Made by a program: the position numbers and the translations under genes. A stretch of 64,000 nucleotides of DNA from Streptomyces sp. 71268 (GTDB lineage Bacteria > Actinomycetota > Actinomycetes > Streptomycetales > Streptomycetaceae). Of this stretch, positions 1-8,317 are shown one piece after another. The DNA is taken from assembly GCF_029392895.1 (NCBI RefSeq), contig NZ_CP114200.1, positions 5,524,501-5,588,500 on the forward strand. The letters run 5' to 3'. The notes below the pieces were generated by a model that was not told the DNA's origin, ran no database searches, and worked only from the letters and a program-made list of their open reading frames with translations. Every line of letters starts with the position of its first letter. Within the stretch, counting starts at the first letter, position 1.

Positions 1-396
1 GGCGCCGAGCGCGCCTACTCCCACACCTTCTACGGTCTCGCCGACGGCGGCGCCCTGGCCTTCTTCCAGTTCGCCGACGCGGCGGACCACAAGGAGTTCG
101 CGACCGACATCCACTTCACCCCGTTCCGGCACATCGCCTTCAAGGTCGAGCAGGAGGCCCAGGACGCGCTGCGGGCTCGCATCGCCGAGGCCGGCTACAC
201 GGAGCCGGACACCTATGTGATCGACCACGGCTTCTGCGTCTCGCTCTACATCACGGACCCCAACGCGCTGATGCTGGAGTTCGTCGTCGACCACCCCGAC
301 GCGGAGCGGATCGACGCCGAGCGGCGTACGACGGCACACGCCGACCTCGACCGCTGGCTCGCCGGTGACCACACCAGCAACAACCGCTGGCGCTGA
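1..396 (+). CDS. VOC (glyoxalase-fold) dioxygenase/lyase family protein, 3' part
   Basis: The frame is open from the first base of the window to a TGA at 394-396, so the start lies upstream and only the last 131 residues are present. They read like the C-terminal half of a vicinal-oxygen-chelate protein: a beta-rich segment with HIAFKV (around residue 43), SLYITDPN and LMLEFVVDHP, where the Glu of the last motif is the usual metal-ligand position, and the tail DHTSNNRWR common in bacterial members annotated as VOC or ring-cleavage-type proteins. Substrate cannot be told. It converges on the LysR gene, with a hairpin between them. Family confident; function unknown. Confidence 0.8.
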   Translation, partial: GAERAYSHTFYGLADGGALAFFQFADAADHKEFATDIHFTPFRHIAFKVEQEAQDALRARIAEAGYTEPDTYVIDHGFCVSLYITDPNALMLEFVVDHPDAERIDAERRTTAHADLDRWLAGDHTSNNRWR

Positions 397-402
397 CGCC
401 GG

Positions 403-438
403 GCCGGGCCCGGTGCGCACCCGCCGCCCGGGCCCGGC
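403..438. terminator. Hairpin between convergent genes
   Basis: An 11-bp perfect inverted repeat (GCCGGGCCCGG at 403-413, complement at 428-438) with a 14-nt loop lies between the stop of the VOC gene and the end of the LysR gene. It is placed to act as a bidirectional terminator. There is no T tract, as is common in high-GC actinomycetes. Confidence 0.5.
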
Positions 439-449
439 TGCTCCCGGGC

Positions 450-1400
450 TCAGTCGCTGGCGGGCCAGTTCGCGCTGGTCATGGCGTAGTACTGGGCCGC
501 CAGCGGGTGGGCGCCACGGGCCGGGACGGCCAGGTGGACGGCGACCTGGGGAGCGTTCTTCAGCCGTACGAAGCGGATGCCGGGGTGCGTGTGGCGCTGG
601 GCGACCGACTCCGGTGCCACGCCGATGCCGTGGCCGGCGGCCACCGCCTCCAGCCATTCGTCGAAGTTGCCGCTGGTGCACGCCAGGGTGGGGCGCCGGT
701 CCGCGGGCCACAGCTCGGGGCGGGTGGTGCCGGTGACGGTGTTGACCACCAGCGGCAGGTCAGCCAGTTCGGTCCAGTCCAGGACGCGGCGGCGGGCCAC
801 CGGGGCCGCCGCCCCCGTGGCGTCGCGCGCGACGACCGCGACCCGCGCCTCGTGGGCGACCACCTTGCTGCGCACCTCGGCCCGCCGGTCCGGCGGCACC
901 TCGCCACGTACCACCGCCACGTCGCAGTCGCCGGTGTCCAGGCCGGCCAGCGGGGTGTCCCGGCGCACCAGGCGCACCCGGGCGCCGGTCGCGGACTCGA
1001 AGGCCGTGGTCAGCCCGGCGCAGGCGAGCGGTAGCAGCGAGGTGAAGCCGAGTCGCAGCCTGGCGTGCCGGCAGGGCGCGCGCAGCGCCTCGCCGAGCCG
1101 GGGGAGCAGCACGCCCAGCTCCGCGTAGAGCCGCTGACCGGCGTCGGTGAGCGCGACGTGGCGGGTGCTGCGCTCCAGCAGGCGGGCGCCCACGGCCTCC
1201 TCAAGGGCCCGCACGGTGCGGGTGAGCGCGGGCTGTCCGATGCCGAGCAGGCGCGCGGCGTGCGTGAAGTTGCGCTCGTCGGCCACGGCCACGAAGCCGC
1301 GCAGGTGCCGCAACTCCACGTCGGGCAGGCCGAGCGGCCCCGCGGCCACCGGCCCCCGCGCCTCGTCGCCGTTCTCCTCGGACCGCTCGTCACCACTCAT
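450..1400 (-). CDS. LysR-family transcriptional regulator
   Basis: A 316-residue LysR-type regulator. The N-terminus carries the winged helix-turn-helix (VELRHLRGFVAVADE..., FTHAARLLGIGQPALTRTVR, then LLERSTRHVALTDAG), followed by a periplasmic-binding-like effector domain. The ATG at 1400 is preferred to an in-frame start 33 bases upstream because GGGAGG sits just before it, and the helix-turn-helix still lies at the expected distance. It is divergent from the MFS transporter gene starting at 1551, the usual arrangement in which a LysR protein controls the neighbouring exporter; that link is inference. The 150-bp gap between them should hold both promoters. Effector unknown. Confidence 0.9.
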   Translation of the reverse strand: MSGDERSEENGDEARGPVAAGPLGLPDVELRHLRGFVAVADERNFTHAARLLGIGQPALTRTVRALEEAVGARLLERSTRHVALTDAGQRLYAELGVLLPRLGEALRAPCRHARLRLGFTSLLPLACAGLTTAFESATGARVRLVRRDTPLAGLDTGDCDVAVVRGEVPPDRRAEVRSKVVAHEARVAVVARDATGAAAPVARRRVLDWTELADLPLVVNTVTGTTRPELWPADRRPTLACTSGNFDEWLEAVAAGHGIGVAPESVAQRHTHPGIRFVRLKNAPQVAVHLAVPARGAHPLAAQYYAMTSANWPASD

Positions 1401-1550
1401 GCCTCCCGAGCATAAGTGCCCGCGCTCCGGCATTTCCCCGGCGATCCGGAGAGTGCCTACGCTTCCGGCCCGCCGCCCCGTTCCGGCTGGGCCTGCCGGG
1501 CGGGGCAGGGCCGCCGGTCACCCACGACCGTCAACCTCAAGGAGCGCACT

Positions 1551-2864
1551 GTGCGCAAGGTTTCGCTGCTCGCGCTGGGGGCGTTCACCCTCGGCCTGGA
1601 CGCGTACGTGATGGCCGGGCTGTTGCCCGTGGTCGCCGACGACCTCGACACCACCGTGTCGCTGGCCGGCCAGATGGTCACGGCCTTCACCCTCGCGCAC
1701 GCGCTGTCCGCGCCGCTGGTGGCCGGGCTGCTCACGGGCGCCAGGCCGAAGACGGTGATCCTGGTCGCCCTCGCCGTCTTCACGCTGGGCAACGGGCTCA
1801 CCGCCGTGGCGCCCTCGCTCGCGCTGCTGCTCGCCTCGCGCGTCGTGGCGGGCGCCGGGGCCGGGGTGTACGCGGCGCTGTCCACCGCCGCGGCCTCGGC
1901 GTTGGTGCCGGCCGAGCGGCGGGGCAAGGCGCTGGCCCTGGTGATGGGCGGCATGAGCACCGGCACCGTGCTGGGCGTGCCGCTGGGCGTGCTGCTCGCC
2001 GAGCACGCGTCGTGGCGGGCCACGATGGGCCTGGTCACGGCGTTGGGCGCGGTCGCCATCGGCGGGCTCGCGGTGCTGCTGCCGCAGGTTCCGGCCGAGC
2101 CCCCGGTGCCGGCCAGGGCGCGGCTCGGGGCCATCGCCGACCCGGCCGTCGCCCGGGTGGTCGGCGTCTCCTTCCTGGGCGCCGTCGCCAGCCTGGGCCT
2201 GTACACCTACCTGGCCCCGGTGCTCGAAGCGGCCGGCGACATCGAGGGCATCGCCCCCTACCTGTGGGCCTGGGGCGCCGGCGGCGTGCTGGGCAGCCTG
2301 CTGATCGGGCCGCTGGTGGACCGTACGGGGCGGGTGCGGGCGCTGGTCGCGGCCCTGCTCACCGCCGTGGGCGTGGCGCACCTGGTGCTCGCCCCGGTCG
2401 CCGGCGTGCCGCTGCTGGTCGGCGCGGCCCTGGTGGTGTGGGGCGCGGGCGGCTGGGCGCTCCAGGTGCCGCAGCAGCACCAACTGCTCGCCGTCAGCGC
2501 GCGGCGCGGCACGGTGGCGCTCGCGCTCAACAACTCCGCCCTCTACCTCGGCAGCGCCGTCGGCTCCGCCCTCGGCGGCCTGGCGCTCGCGGCGGGCCTG
2601 CCCGGCGACGCGCTGCCCTGGGCCGCCGCCGCGATCCTCGGCCTCAGCCTGCTGCTGCACCTGGGCACGGGGCGCGCGGCGGGCGCCGGGGCGGCCCGCG
2701 CGCGAGGCGCGGGCGCGGCGGACGCGGGCGCGGCAGGCGCCGGCGTGGCGGGGGCGGTTGGCGAGGTCGCGCGAGCGGGCGGCGACGGGGCGGGGTGCGG
2801 GGCCGGCGGCGCGGGCCCGGCGCGTGTTGTGGACGGTGGGGCGCCGGGCACACCCCAGGCGTGA
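1551..2864 (+). CDS. MFS transporter, DHA1-type drug/solute exporter
   Basis: A 437-residue integral membrane protein with about twelve hydrophobic segments, typical of drug:H+ antiporter-1 MFS exporters (AraJ/Cml-like). Visible family features are LGLDAYVMAGLLP in TM1, the motif-A-like loop after TM2 and the GTVLGVPLGVLLAE segment near TM5. The GTG at 1551 is chosen because AAGGAG lies seven bases upstream; the frame is open further upstream, but that part is proline-rich and non-membrane. The last 60 or so residues are an Ala/Gly-rich low-complexity tail after the final membrane segment, longer than usual for the family. It is divergent from the LysR gene, its probable regulator. Substrate is not predictable. 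Confidence 0.9.
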   Translation: MRKVSLLALGAFTLGLDAYVMAGLLPVVADDLDTTVSLAGQMVTAFTLAHALSAPLVAGLLTGARPKTVILVALAVFTLGNGLTAVAPSLALLLASRVVAGAGAGVYAALSTAAASALVPAERRGKALALVMGGMSTGTVLGVPLGVLLAEHASWRATMGLVTALGAVAIGGLAVLLPQVPAEPPVPARARLGAIADPAVARVVGVSFLGAVASLGLYTYLAPVLEAAGDIEGIAPYLWAWGAGGVLGSLLIGPLVDRTGRVRALVAALLTAVGVAHLVLAPVAGVPLLVGAALVVWGAGGWALQVPQQHQLLAVSARRGTVALALNNSALYLGSAVGSALGGLALAAGLPGDALPWAAAAILGLSLLLHLGTGRAAGAGAARARGAGAADAGAAGAGVAGAVGEVARAGGDGAGCGAGGAGPARVVDGGAPGTPQA

Positions 2865-2879
2865 GTACCCTTGGGCTGT

Positions 2880-3188
2880 ATGAGCACTCCTCTTCAGCCC
2901 GAGCCCGAGCGCGGGGCAGGTACCGGCACCCTCGTCGAGCCGACGCCGCAGGTGTCGAACGGCGACGGCGACCACGAGCGCTTCGCCCATTACGTACAGA
3001 AGGACAAGATCATGGAGAGCGCGCTCTCCGGATCTCCCGTCGTCGCACTCTGCGGCAAGGTCTGGGTCCCCGGCCGTGACCCGAAGAAGTACCCGGTGTG
3101 TCCCATGTGCAAGGAGATCTTCGAGGGCATGGGTGCCGGAGGCGACAAGGGCAAGGACGGCAAGGGCGGTAAGGACGGCAAGAAGTAG
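2880..3188 (+). CDS. DUF3039 family small protein
   Basis: A 102-residue actinobacterial conserved protein of the DUF3039 type. The conserved core is HERFAHYVQKDKI, then SPVVALCGKVWVP and YPVCPMCKEIFE; the single Cys plus the CPMC pair look like a zinc-binding site, though no function is established for the family. The C-terminus is Lys/Gly/Asp-rich (GDKGKDGKGGKDGKK). The ATG at 2880 begins MSTPLQPEP; an in-frame alternative 9 bases upstream is possible. A very strong hairpin follows the gene. Family recognition is confident, the role unknown. Confidence 0.85.
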   Translation: MSTPLQPEPERGAGTGTLVEPTPQVSNGDGDHERFAHYVQKDKIMESALSGSPVVALCGKVWVPGRDPKKYPVCPMCKEIFEGMGAGGDKGKDGKGGKDGKK

Positions 3189-3227
3189 CCGCTGCCGGCT
3201 CACGCCGCCCGCGCCCGGAGGCTGCCC

Positions 3228-3270
3228 GCGCGCCCGGCCCGTATCCCGAGCGGATACGGGCCGGGCGCGC
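3228..3270. terminator. Strong intrinsic-type hairpin after the DUF3039 gene
   Basis: A perfect 19-bp stem (3228-3246 with 3252-3270) and a 5-nt loop CGAGC lie 40 bases after the stop codon. There is no T run. Confidence 0.8.
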
Positions 3271-3308
3271 GGTGTTGTCGGGCCGGGCCGGGCAGTAAGG
3301 TCGCTGCC

Positions 3309-3701
3309 ATGAGCGGGCGGGTGGAACGGGCGGCGTATCTGGTCTTCGGGGCCCGGGAGGTCGACGAGTCCGACGAGGGTTCGCCGACCTTCAGCCAGTT
3401 CGACAAGGACTGGGACGCGCAACTGCAGCAGTGCGGCCGACTCGCCGCCGAGCGGGGCTACCAGCCCGTGGGCAGCAGCGTGTTCTCCGTGCTCCAGGCG
3501 TCCATGGACAGGCTCCTGGAGTGGGCGGACGACCCCGGCTGCGACGTCGTCCTGGTCGCCAGCCCCCGCCTGCTCCGCCGGATGCACGCCTGCTGGCCCG
3601 ACTGGGAGCAGGTGGTGGCCAGGCTCGGCGCGGCCGGCGCCCGCCTCGAAGCCGTGCCGTTCCCCGAGCCGGCCTACCCCGGCGAGCGCTTCCCGGAGTA
3701 A
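3309..3701 (+). CDS. Conserved hypothetical protein, 130 residues
   Basis: I do not recognise a named family. The protein is soluble, has no signal peptide, and reads as an alternating alpha/beta fold: CGRLAAERGYQPVG, then a helix SMDRLLEWADDP, a strand CDVVLVASPRLLRR and a helix/strand pair VVARLGAAGARLEAVPFP. This order loosely resembles the catalytic fold of serine resolvases, but the N-terminal nucleophile motif of that family is absent, so that is only a fold impression. ATG at 3309 follows the strong terminator of the previous gene, so it is probably its own transcription unit. Codon usage matches its neighbours. Confidence 0.7.
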   Translation: MSGRVERAAYLVFGAREVDESDEGSPTFSQFDKDWDAQLQQCGRLAAERGYQPVGSSVFSVLQASMDRLLEWADDPGCDVVLVASPRLLRRMHACWPDWEQVVARLGAAGARLEAVPFPEPAYPGERFPE

Positions 3702-4169
3702 CCCGGCCCCGCACCCCCTCGCGTACGCCTCCCCGTACGCTCCGCGCCGCGCCACGCCCCGTCGCCGCCACGGCCCCGGCGCCGCCGCCACCACGACGCG
3801 TCGTCACACCGCCGCTTCCCGTGCCGCCGAGACCCGTACCGCCGCGACCAACGCGCCGCGCCGCGCTCCGCGTTGACCGGTAGCCGGTCCCTCGATCAGG
3901 TGGAGGTGGCCGGGCCGCCCGGTGGATTCCTCCCTCCTCCTGTCCTTCCCTCGCCCGGGTCCGCGCGTGGGCCGGTCGCCGTCCCCGTTGCGGGTCCGTC
4001 GGGCCGGGCCGGGGGCGGGCGTCGCCGGCCGGGCTGGCCGGTCGCGCGGCCAACGCATGTCGACATGCCGGGCCTTGTGGACACTTTTTGCCGGTCACGA
4101 AGTGGTCGGGACCTCTTGTACGGCCAGACAACGGCCCTTAACCTCCTCCGTATTGTGCAAAGCGAAACG
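3702..4169. other. Intergenic region before the sugar ABC operon
   Basis: About 470 bases without a credible gene. The first half is C-rich with short repeats; the second half (from about 4060) is lower in G+C and probably carries the promoter of the operon at 4214, with TTGTAC near 4115 and CTTAAC near 4136 as possible -35/-10 hexamers about 17 bases apart. That promoter reading is a guess by eye. Confidence 0.4.
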
Positions 4170-4192
4170 GGCGTTGCGCATCGTGCAACGCC
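4170..4192. promoter_or_regulatory. Candidate operator upstream of the sugar-binding protein
   Basis: Perfect 8-bp arms GGCGTTGC (4170-4177) and GCAACGCC (4185-4192) separated by 7 bases, 22 bases upstream of the ATG of the solute-binding protein. A second short palindrome, TTGTGCAA, lies at about 4153-4160. Position and symmetry fit a LacI- or ROK-type repressor site for a sugar-uptake operon; no such regulator gene is in the window. Confidence 0.5.
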
Positions 4193-4213
4193 ACTCCGTG
4201 GGGGTTTCCGTAT

Positions 4214-5515
4214 ATGAACGTCTTTGCTCGAATAGCCGCGCCGGTGGCGGCACTTGTCACGGCCGGCCTCACCGCCACCGCCTGCGCCCCGTCCACCTCG
4301 GACAACGAGGCGAAGAAGGACGACAAGAGCGGCACGCTGCGCGTCTGGCTCTTCCAGGAGGTGGACAACGACCCCAAGAAGAAGGTCGTCGACCAGGCCG
4401 TGGCGGACTTCCGCGGCAAGCACAAGGACGTCGACGTGGACGTCACCTACATCCCGATCAACACCCGGGCCGAGAAGATCAAGGCCGCGTTCAACGACCC
4501 GAAGAGCGCCCCTGACCTGATCGAGTACGGCAACACGGACACGGCCGGCTACGTGCAGGACGGCGGCCTCGCGGACATCAGCGAGGAGTTCGCGAGCTGG
4601 CCGCAGAGCAAGGACACCGACGCCACGGCCAAGGAGTCGGTGACCGTCAAGGGCAAGACGTACGGCTCCCCGCTCTTCGTCGGCGTGCGCGCGCTCCACT
4701 ACCGCACCGACGTCTTCAAGGACCTCGGCCTCAAGCCGCCGACTACCCAGGAGGAGTTGGTCAACACCGCGGAGAAGATCCGGGCCGAGCGCAAGGACCT
4801 GTACGGACTCGCGGTGGGCGGCGCGTACACCTACGGCGCGATGCCCTTCCTGTGGTCGAACGGCGGCGAGTTGGCCTCCGAGAAGGACGGCGCCTACCGC
4901 TCGACCATCGACAGCGCGCAGTCGAAGGCCGGCATCAAGGCGTACACCGCGCTGTTCGGCGACCAGAACTGCCCGGCCAACAAGTGCGCCGAGATGGGCG
5001 GCAACGACACCGTCGAGGCGTTCGCTTCCGGCAAGGCGGGCATGGCCATCGCCGGTAACTTCAACCACCCGGCCATCGAGGCGAGCAAGGTCAAGGGCAA
5101 GTACGCCGTGGTTCCGCTGCCCGGCAAGAAGGCCGGCGAGATTGCTCCGGCGTTCGCGGGCGGAAACAACATCGGGCTGCTCAAGAGCAGTTCGCACCGC
5201 ACCCTCGGCCTTGACCTGATGCAGTCGCTCACCAGCAAGAAGACGCAGGGCGCGCTCTTCGACGCGATGGGTTTCCTGCCCACCTACACCGACGTGCGCA
5301 AGGAGGCCGCGGCGCGTGAGCCGTTCGCGGCGCCGTTCGTGAAGACCCTGGACGTGGCGAAGTTCGTCCCCGCGTCGCCCGGCTGGGCCGCCATCGACGC
5401 GGGCCTGGTGCTGCCGACGATGTTCCAGCAGATCGTCAGCGGTCGTAAGGACGTGGACGCGGCGGCCGACGAGGCGCGCAAGAAGATGGACGCCGCCTTC
5501 ACCGAAGCGGGCTGA
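4214..5515 (+). CDS. Sugar ABC transporter substrate-binding lipoprotein
   Basis: A 433-residue extracellular solute-binding protein of the family-1 (MalE-like) type. It starts with a lipoprotein signal peptide ending in the lipobox LTATAC, so Cys24 should be lipidated and the mature protein anchored outside the membrane. The mature part has the expected two-lobe pattern: TLRVWLFQEVDND, INTRAEKIKAAFNDPKSAPD, DLIEYGNTDTAGYVQDGGLA, and FASGKAGMAIAGNFNHPAIE near the hinge. It heads an operon with two permease genes. No ATPase gene is present, which fits Streptomyces carbohydrate systems that share the MsiK ATPase (known for the group, inferred here). Sugar specificity cannot be read from sequence. 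Confidence 0.92.
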   Translation: MNVFARIAAPVAALVTAGLTATACAPSTSDNEAKKDDKSGTLRVWLFQEVDNDPKKKVVDQAVADFRGKHKDVDVDVTYIPINTRAEKIKAAFNDPKSAPDLIEYGNTDTAGYVQDGGLADISEEFASWPQSKDTDATAKESVTVKGKTYGSPLFVGVRALHYRTDVFKDLGLKPPTTQEELVNTAEKIRAERKDLYGLAVGGAYTYGAMPFLWSNGGELASEKDGAYRSTIDSAQSKAGIKAYTALFGDQNCPANKCAEMGGNDTVEAFASGKAGMAIAGNFNHPAIEASKVKGKYAVVPLPGKKAGEIAPAFAGGNNIGLLKSSSHRTLGLDLMQSLTSKKTQGALFDAMGFLPTYTDVRKEAAAREPFAAPFVKTLDVAKFVPASPGWAAIDAGLVLPTMFQQIVSGRKDVDAAADEARKKMDAAFTEAG

Positions 5516-5526
5516 GTGAGCCAGTG

Positions 5527-6582
5527 ATGTCCCCCGACTCCTCCTCCCCGGCCCCCGGCGCCCCCGCGTCGCCCGCCCCGGCCGCCGCCGCTGCCGCCCC
5601 CGCCCCGGTGTCCGCCGTGGCGAAGGGCGGGCGGCGCGGCGGCGCGGGCCCCCGCGCACCGAAGTCCGGCACCAGCCCCGGCGGGCTCGGCGCCTCGCGC
5701 TGGACGCCGTGGCTCTACCTGGCACCGGCCCTGATCGTGCTGGCCGCGCTGCTCGTCTACCCGATCTACCAACTCGGCCTGATCTCCTTCCTGGAGTACA
5801 CCCAGGCCCAGGTCAGCGGCGGCGAGCCGGCCACCTTCCAGGGCTTCGCCAACTACACCGAACTCTTCAGCGATCGGCAGTTCTGGGAGGTGCTGGTCGC
5901 CACCCTGGTGTTCGCCGCGGTCTGCGTCCTCTCCACCCTCGTGGTCGGCTGCGGGCTGGCCGTGCTGCTCACCCGTATCCGCGCGGTACCCCGACTGGCG
6001 CTGATGCTCGCCGCGCTCGGCGCCTGGGCGACCCCGGCCATCACCGGCTCGACGGTCTGGGTCTTCCTCTTCGACCCCGACTTCGGCCCGGTCAACAAGA
6101 TGCTCGTCTGGGTGGGCCTGTCCGGCTTCGAGGACTTCTCCTGGACCTACGACCGCTACAGCGCCTTCGCGCTGGTCCTCTTCGAGGTCGTGTGGTGCTC
6201 GTTCCCGCTGGTCATGGTGACGGTGTACGCGGGCATCAAGGCCATCCCCGGCGAGGTGCTCGAAGCGGCCTCGCTGGACGGCGCGTCCAACTGGCGCATC
6301 TGGCGCAGCGTCATGGCGCCGATGCTGCGGCCCATCCTGGTCGTGGTCACCATCCAGTCCATCATCTGGGACTTCAAGGTGTTCACGCAGATCTACGTGA
6401 TGACCAACGGTGGCGGCATCGCCGGCCAGAACCTGGTGCTGAACGTGTACGCCTACCAGAAGGCGTTCGCTTCCTCGCAATACAGCCTCGGCTCGGCCAT
6501 CGGCATCGTGATGCTGCTGATCCTGCTCGCCGTGACGCTGATCTATCTGCGGCTGCTGCGCAGGCAAGGAGAAGAGCTGTGA
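5527..6582 (+). CDS. Sugar ABC transporter permease, MalF type
   Basis: A permease of about 351 residues. The first 55 residues are Pro/Ala-rich and cytoplasmic; six membrane segments follow, with the ABC-permease EAA loop EVLEAASLDGASNWRIWRS that contacts the ATPase. The start is uncertain: GTG at 5524 and ATG at 5527 are adjacent, neither with a good ribosome site, and the gene begins only about ten bases after the binding-protein stop, suggesting translational coupling. Its TGA overlaps the GTG start of the second permease. Partner of the binding protein at 4214. Confidence 0.9.
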   Translation: MSPDSSSPAPGAPASPAPAAAAAAPAPVSAVAKGGRRGGAGPRAPKSGTSPGGLGASRWTPWLYLAPALIVLAALLVYPIYQLGLISFLEYTQAQVSGGEPATFQGFANYTELFSDRQFWEVLVATLVFAAVCVLSTLVVGCGLAVLLTRIRAVPRLALMLAALGAWATPAITGSTVWVFLFDPDFGPVNKMLVWVGLSGFEDFSWTYDRYSAFALVLFEVVWCSFPLVMVTVYAGIKAIPGEVLEAASLDGASNWRIWRSVMAPMLRPILVVVTIQSIIWDFKVFTQIYVMTNGGGIAGQNLVLNVYAYQKAFASSQYSLGSAIGIVMLLILLAVTLIYLRLLRRQGEEL

Positions 6583-7541
6583 GCCCCTCGACCGCGAGCC
6601 CCTCGTCCGCGGACGCCGGCTCCGCCCGCCCCGCGCCCGCCGACCGGCCCGTCACCAAGGCACCGGCCGACCGGCCACGGCGCGGCTCGCGGCTGCGCGT
6701 GCGCCGGCCGTGGCGGCTGGCCGCCGAGGCCGCGGCCGTGCTCATCGCCGTGGTGGTCGCCTTCCCGCTGTACTGGATGGTGCTCTCCGCGTTCAAGCCC
6801 GCCAGCGAGGTACAGTCCAGCAATCCACGGCCGTGGACCCTGAACCCCTCCCTCGACGCGTTCCGGCGCGTCTTCGACCAGCAGGACTTCGGCCGCTACT
6901 TCCTCAACAGCCTCCTGGTCGCCGGCACCGTGGTCGTCGCCTCGGCCCTGATCGCCTTCCTCGCGGCCACCGCCGTCACGCGCTTCAAGTTCAAGATGCG
7001 CACGACGGTGCTCATCATGTTCCTGGTGGCGCAGATGGTGCCGGTCGAGGCGCTGACCATCCCGATGTTCTTCCTCATGCGCGACCTGGGCGACAGCGTG
7101 CCCGGCATCGGCCTGAACACGCTCGGCTCGCTGATCCTGCCGCACATCGCGTTCTCGCTGCCGTTCGCCATCTGGATGCTGCGCGGCTTCGTCAAGGCCG
7201 TCCCCGAGTCCCTTGAGGAGGCCGCCTACCTGGACGGCGCGAGCCGCACCCGCTTCCTGTGGCAGATCCTGTTCCCGCTGGTGCTCCCGGGGCTCATCGC
7301 CACCAGCGTGTTCTCCTTCATCTCCACCTGGAACGACTTCCTGTTCGCCAAGTCCTTCATCATCAGCGCGACCGAGAACTCCACGCTCCCGATGGCGCTC
7401 CTGGTGTTCTTCAAGGACGAGGGCAATGACTGGGGCGGCATCATGGCGGCCTCGACGATCATGACCATCCCGGTGCTCGTCTTCTTCGTCCTGGTCCAAC
7501 GGCGGCTCGTGTCGGGCCTCGGCGGGGCGGTCAAGGACTGA
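6579..7541 (+). CDS. Sugar ABC transporter permease, MalG type
   Basis: A 320-residue permease whose GTG start overlaps the stop of the preceding permease (GTGA), with AAGGAG ten bases upstream. A Pro/Ala-rich N-terminus of about 45 residues precedes the membrane domain: AVLIAVVVAFPLYWMVLSAF is TM1, and the EAA loop SLEEAAYLDGASRTRFLWQI with the following FPLVLPG is a textbook MalG-type signature. With its MalF-type partner it forms the heterodimeric channel. The operon ends here, followed by a strong hairpin. Confidence 0.92.
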   Translation: MSPSTASPSSADAGSARPAPADRPVTKAPADRPRRGSRLRVRRPWRLAAEAAAVLIAVVVAFPLYWMVLSAFKPASEVQSSNPRPWTLNPSLDAFRRVFDQQDFGRYFLNSLLVAGTVVVASALIAFLAATAVTRFKFKMRTTVLIMFLVAQMVPVEALTIPMFFLMRDLGDSVPGIGLNTLGSLILPHIAFSLPFAIWMLRGFVKAVPESLEEAAYLDGASRTRFLWQILFPLVLPGLIATSVFSFISTWNDFLFAKSFIISATENSTLPMALLVFFKDEGNDWGGIMAASTIMTIPVLVFFVLVQRRLVSGLGGAVKD

Positions 7542-7564
7542 CGGCCCGGCCGCCGGCGAAGGGG

Positions 7565-7595
7565 CCGGCCCCGCCCGGCGCTCGGGCGGGGCCGG
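7565..7595. terminator. Terminator hairpin after the sugar ABC operon
   Basis: A perfect 13-bp GC stem (7565-7577 with 7583-7595) with a 5-nt loop, 23 bases after the permease stop. Confidence 0.75.
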
Positions 7596-8317
7596 GCGGG
7601 GCGTCCTGACCCGGTGTCGGGGTGCCCCGGCGTCCCGCCCCGGCGCCACGGTGACTCCGGCCGCGCGCCGGCCGGCCCCCCCGACGGCCAGTCCCCGCTC
7701 ACCACCGGCCGCGCCCGGCCGCCCGGGGCGCGCACGGCCGGCGCACGGCTGCGCGGCAGCGGCGCACCGGCGGGCTCCGCCGGCGCATGGCCGCGCCCGG
7801 GCGCATCGATGACACGGGTGACATGGGCGGCATCAGTGACATGTGCGGTGTGGGTGATACGGGCGACCCGGGATGCCCGCCCCGTCCCGGGGCGCGGCAT
7901 CGGCCCGCGCCGCCCGCCTTCGCGCGTCCACCGCTGCCCGGCCTCGCTCGTCCCCACCCGGTCCCGCCCGACCTCGCCCGTCCCGGCTCGGACGTCCGAG
8001 CGAGGGGCGGCCCCGATCGTGTGAGCCCGTCGGCGCGCGGAGCGGGTCGCTCCGTCGTCAGGTCACGGTGGACCGTGACACGGTGCGAACCGCGCGGCGT
8101 CCCCGAAGCCCCTGAAGAGTGGCATTCCGCCAGCAAGCGGAAATCGTCCGGAACTTCGGTGAAATCGGACTATCCACATCTCTGGGGTGGATCCCCGCTT
8201 CGTGGACCCTCGCGGCGGCGGGTCGTCGATGTGTGCCAGAGTTGCCACGTCCAGGCCGTCAGCACGTACCGTACGGCTGGCAGCCGGGACACCGGGGACC
8301 GGGGAAGGGGCATCTGG
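7596..8317. other. Intergenic region upstream of the xanthine-dehydrogenase-like operon
   Basis: About 720 bases with no convincing gene. The stretch 7795-7870 has loose repeats of a GGTGAYAYG-like unit. From about 8115 the base composition drops and the promoter is likely here; a dyad TTCCGC-N6-GCGGAA occupies 8125-8142 and may be a regulator site. The frame of the downstream gene is open across the whole gap but its translation here is low-complexity and unlike any protein. Confidence 0.4.
8125..8142. promoter_or_regulatory. Dyad upstream of the xanthine-dehydrogenase-like operon
   Basis: Arms TTCCGC and GCGGAA separated by 6 bases, 175 bases before the TTG start. Possible operator; its regulator is unknown. 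Confidence 0.3.

Noticed and set aside
3309..3701. Serine recombinase fragment
   Set aside because: Some fold resemblance, but the N-terminal catalytic Ser motif and C-terminal helix-turn-helix are absent and there are no mobile-element borders.
1518..3794. Long minus-strand frame across the MFS and DUF3039 genes
   Set aside because: Arg/Gly/His-rich translation, no ribosome site, no domain; the plus strand holds recognisable genes and a terminator.
7795..7870. Loose repeats upstream of the xanthine-dehydrogenase-like operon as a gene or regulatory array
   Set aside because: Units are too degenerate in length and sequence to call; probably part of a low-complexity non-coding stretch.
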